This document shows positions 62,374 to 64,000 of a stretch of DNA of 64,000 bases, in pieces. The position numbers and the translations under genes were made by a program. Location of the stretch: NCBI GenBank assembly GCA_028023455.1, contig JAQFVV010006340.1, forward strand, positions 2,029,438 to 2,093,437, read 5' to 3'. Under the pieces are notes generated by a model, which was not told where the DNA came from, ran no database searches, and saw only the letters and a program-made list of their open reading frames with translations. The stretch is from Epiperipatus broadwayi. Taxonomy: Eukaryota; Onychophora; Udeonychophora; Euonychophora; Peripatidae. The number at the start of each line of letters is the position of its first letter. Positions within the stretch are counted from its first letter, which is position 1.

Positions 62374-63133
62374 ATGTCATTGAACATCAATGTTAACATC
62401 AGCAGTTCAAATTTTCTGGCAAGGCTATTTACCCTTATAAAATGGCTAGATCTGTCTTGCCTGGACATAGTGTTCCTATGTGAAAAAAGCTCCATTGAAA
62501 CTGTAACAACAATATCAATGAAATACTCAGCAAATTCAAAGTCTTGCAATATTTACCAGGAGATGCAGCCCAGTCAGGTATAGAAAATTTAATCAATAAA
62601 AAATTAAAACTAAATATTACTGGAACACTTGTCATGGATAATGAACCAATTGTCACAGAAATAATTATTGCAAATTTATCCTGTTCCTAGCGTATGTGTA
62701 CTTAAGAAAAGGCTCCAAAGCAGCAATGGCATTAATCAACAAAATCAATTTCATTGTGGCATCACCAGTGATACCAATCATTTGGTTTGGTGATTTCAAC
62801 ATGGCCTAATGTAAATGTATGCGTAAATTGTTGCACTTGATCAATTGCATGCTGGTGAGTGGGGAGGGATGTTTCCCTAAAAACTTCTATTCCTTCTACT
62901 CTTGGCAGTATCATTAATTTATAGGTTTGCTGTTTTATAGTTCAGGACACCTTATCCTACATGCTTCATTCCAATTAGTACCTTATTCTGATCGCTTGGT
63001 TATGTTGATATCTCTCAACCTAGACCACATACCTTTGACAATGCTACAACAGTCCAGAACCATCAGAATGCTAAACAAAGCCAACAGTCCTGATTGGATA
63101 TTCTCAAAAGCCTATATTCTGTTCATAAGGTAA
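62374..63133 (+). pseudogene. LINE endonuclease relic
   Basis: Begins SLNINVNISSSNFLARLFTL with LDIVFLCEKSS, matching the N-terminal pattern of APE-type endonucleases (LNINGL... then DIVFLQE). The Mg-binding Glu position is retained as E in LCEKS. At 62771-62806 IPIIWFGDFNMA holds the conserved GDFN motif. Near 62980 YSDRLVM occupies the place of the SDH motif, with His changed to Arg. Many stops lie between. In intact elements this enzyme nicks the target DNA. Confidence 0.68.
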
Positions 63134-63559
63134 GGCTTCTGACATTACCACCAGTACATGCTTGGTCAGCCTTTGTGGGTGTTCTGAGCAGTCTAATTAA
63201 CACCTTTAGCACATTCCAATCAGGATACCTATAGAGTTGGATACATTAGGCAACCAGGTCAATCAGCTCTCAGCAATGTGCCTAGTATCAGGGAGATCAC
63301 GAGTGTAAAAGATCAATACAAAAAAGACAAAGGCTGCTAGCACAATACATAGTGGTAAAAAGTTTCCAAATTACAATTGGAAGCACAGGAAAACTGGTCA
63401 CAAAGTCATCTCTGGTAGGCTATTTGTGCCAGGAAGAGACCCATACCCTCAAAGTTCATGGTAAACATGTACAATTATACTGGAAAAGTGATGTTAGACA
63501 AAATGTACAAGCATTTTAAGAACAAGCTGCAAAGTGATCCATTCAGCATAAGAGACTTC

Positions 63560-64000
63560 TGATCAAAGTAAGAAGATGTCAGTGATAATGGTATACTGCA
63601 AGATCTCATCTTGCAGAAGCTACTGGATTACTCTGAAAAATACACTTCCAGGCCTGTATGGGATCCGAAGTTTTGCCCTGGTCCACCTGTGCAGGTTCAC
63701 TGACCTGTGGTACAGAGGCTATTCAGTGTGCTGGCAGGGAAGTATTATCCCATCTCTGACCTATATCCAGTTGCCCTTGTGCCTTCCTCAGAAAACAATC
63801 AAATCCACCTGATTTTGCAAACCTCTGTCCAATATCTATGACAACACTCTTGATTATAGCTGTAGAATCAATAATAAGACAAGATCCAGCAGCAGCTGCT
63901 CAAAAATATTTCCAAATATCAATTTGCCTGCAAAGGTCAGTCCACTGGAGATACTATCCATAAGTTCATGGTCATGCTTGATTACATCAGGGAAAAAAGA
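63560..64000 (+). pseudogene. LINE reverse-transcriptase relic, 5' end only
   Basis: A frame near 63735-63800 reads AGKYYPISDLYPVALVPSSE, like the region before RT motif 1 (VPI.K then YRPISL). At 63919-63985 QFACKGQSTGDTIHKFMV matches RT motif 2 (QFGFRKGRST-D). The catalytic YADD region would lie past the window edge. Stops within the stretch show decay. Confidence 0.6.

Larger units (their letters stand above)
60045..64000 (+). mobile_element. Decayed LINE (non-LTR retrotransposon), cut by window edge
   Basis: The order ORF1-like region, zinc-knuckle-like cysteines, AP-endonuclease motifs and reverse-transcriptase start is that of a two-ORF LINE. All parts are on the + strand and broken by frequent stops and shifts. 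The stretch is visibly less A+T-rich than the surroundings. The 3' part lies beyond position 64000. The clade cannot be assigned by eye. Confidence 0.8.

Noticed and set aside
62289-62656. Minus-strand open frames over the LINE
   Set aside because: They are shadows of the + strand endonuclease relic.

Overview
The window looks like nuclear DNA from an A+T-rich animal genome, probably an invertebrate. By eye it is about three-quarters A+T. It has long (TA)n, (TTA)n and (AAT)n microsatellites, decayed LTR and non-LTR retroelements, and a tRNA-derived SINE. I found no intact host gene and no convincing cellular RNA gene. I cannot name the species. Nearly all recognisable structure is mobile DNA, and almost every open frame is a retroelement relic or chance.

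Layout. 0.4-1.8 kb: remnant of an LTR-retrotransposon gag. 4.79-10.62 kb: a 5.8-kb solo-LTR-like block with TGTAAC/GTTACA ends inside a (TA)n tract. 13.85-23.7 kb: an old tandem duplication. Copy A holds a 2.2-kb solo LTR (14534-16738). Copy B keeps the empty site, but is split by about 3.7 kb that includes a higher-order tandem array. 23.76-23.94 kb: a near-perfect long hairpin. 24066-40433: a 16.4-kb LTR element (element 1, + strand) with 6.3- and 5.8-kb LTRs, a PBS-like site and a purine tract, but no protease, reverse transcriptase or integrase. 40538-49593: a second element (element 2, - strand) with 2.56-kb LTRs, separated from element 1 only by (TA)n. 49674 onward: a relative of the 4.79-kb LTR, interrupted by a SINE and by a 4.5-kb inverted repeat (50585-55107). 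The centre of that repeat carries a 422-bp unit with a hammerhead-ribozyme-like core. 60.0-64.0 kb: a decayed LINE (ORF1, endonuclease, start of reverse transcriptase) that runs off the right edge.

Most notable. Elements 1 and 2 have unrelated-looking LTRs and lie in opposite orientation, yet they carry the same kind of single decayed gene. It has an acidic N-terminus with a DSLG motif, a Glu/Lys-rich coiled coil, and a C-terminal array of roughly 27-30-residue lysine-rich repeats built around a KVKFK core. I see no capsid, zinc-knuckle, protease, RT or integrase signature. This may be a family of non-autonomous giant-LTR elements (LARD-like) mobilised by an unseen partner. I do not recognise the protein.

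Five LTR-type units with TGTAAC-like ends abut (TA)n, which suggests targeted integration into TA microsatellites. Within element 1, comparing the two LTRs and the split gene orders later events: a 1.86-kb TIR transposon inserted into the gene, a (TTA)n tract grew to about 76 units in the 3' LTR, and a 543-bp insertion of a 336-bp tandem unit entered the 5' LTR.
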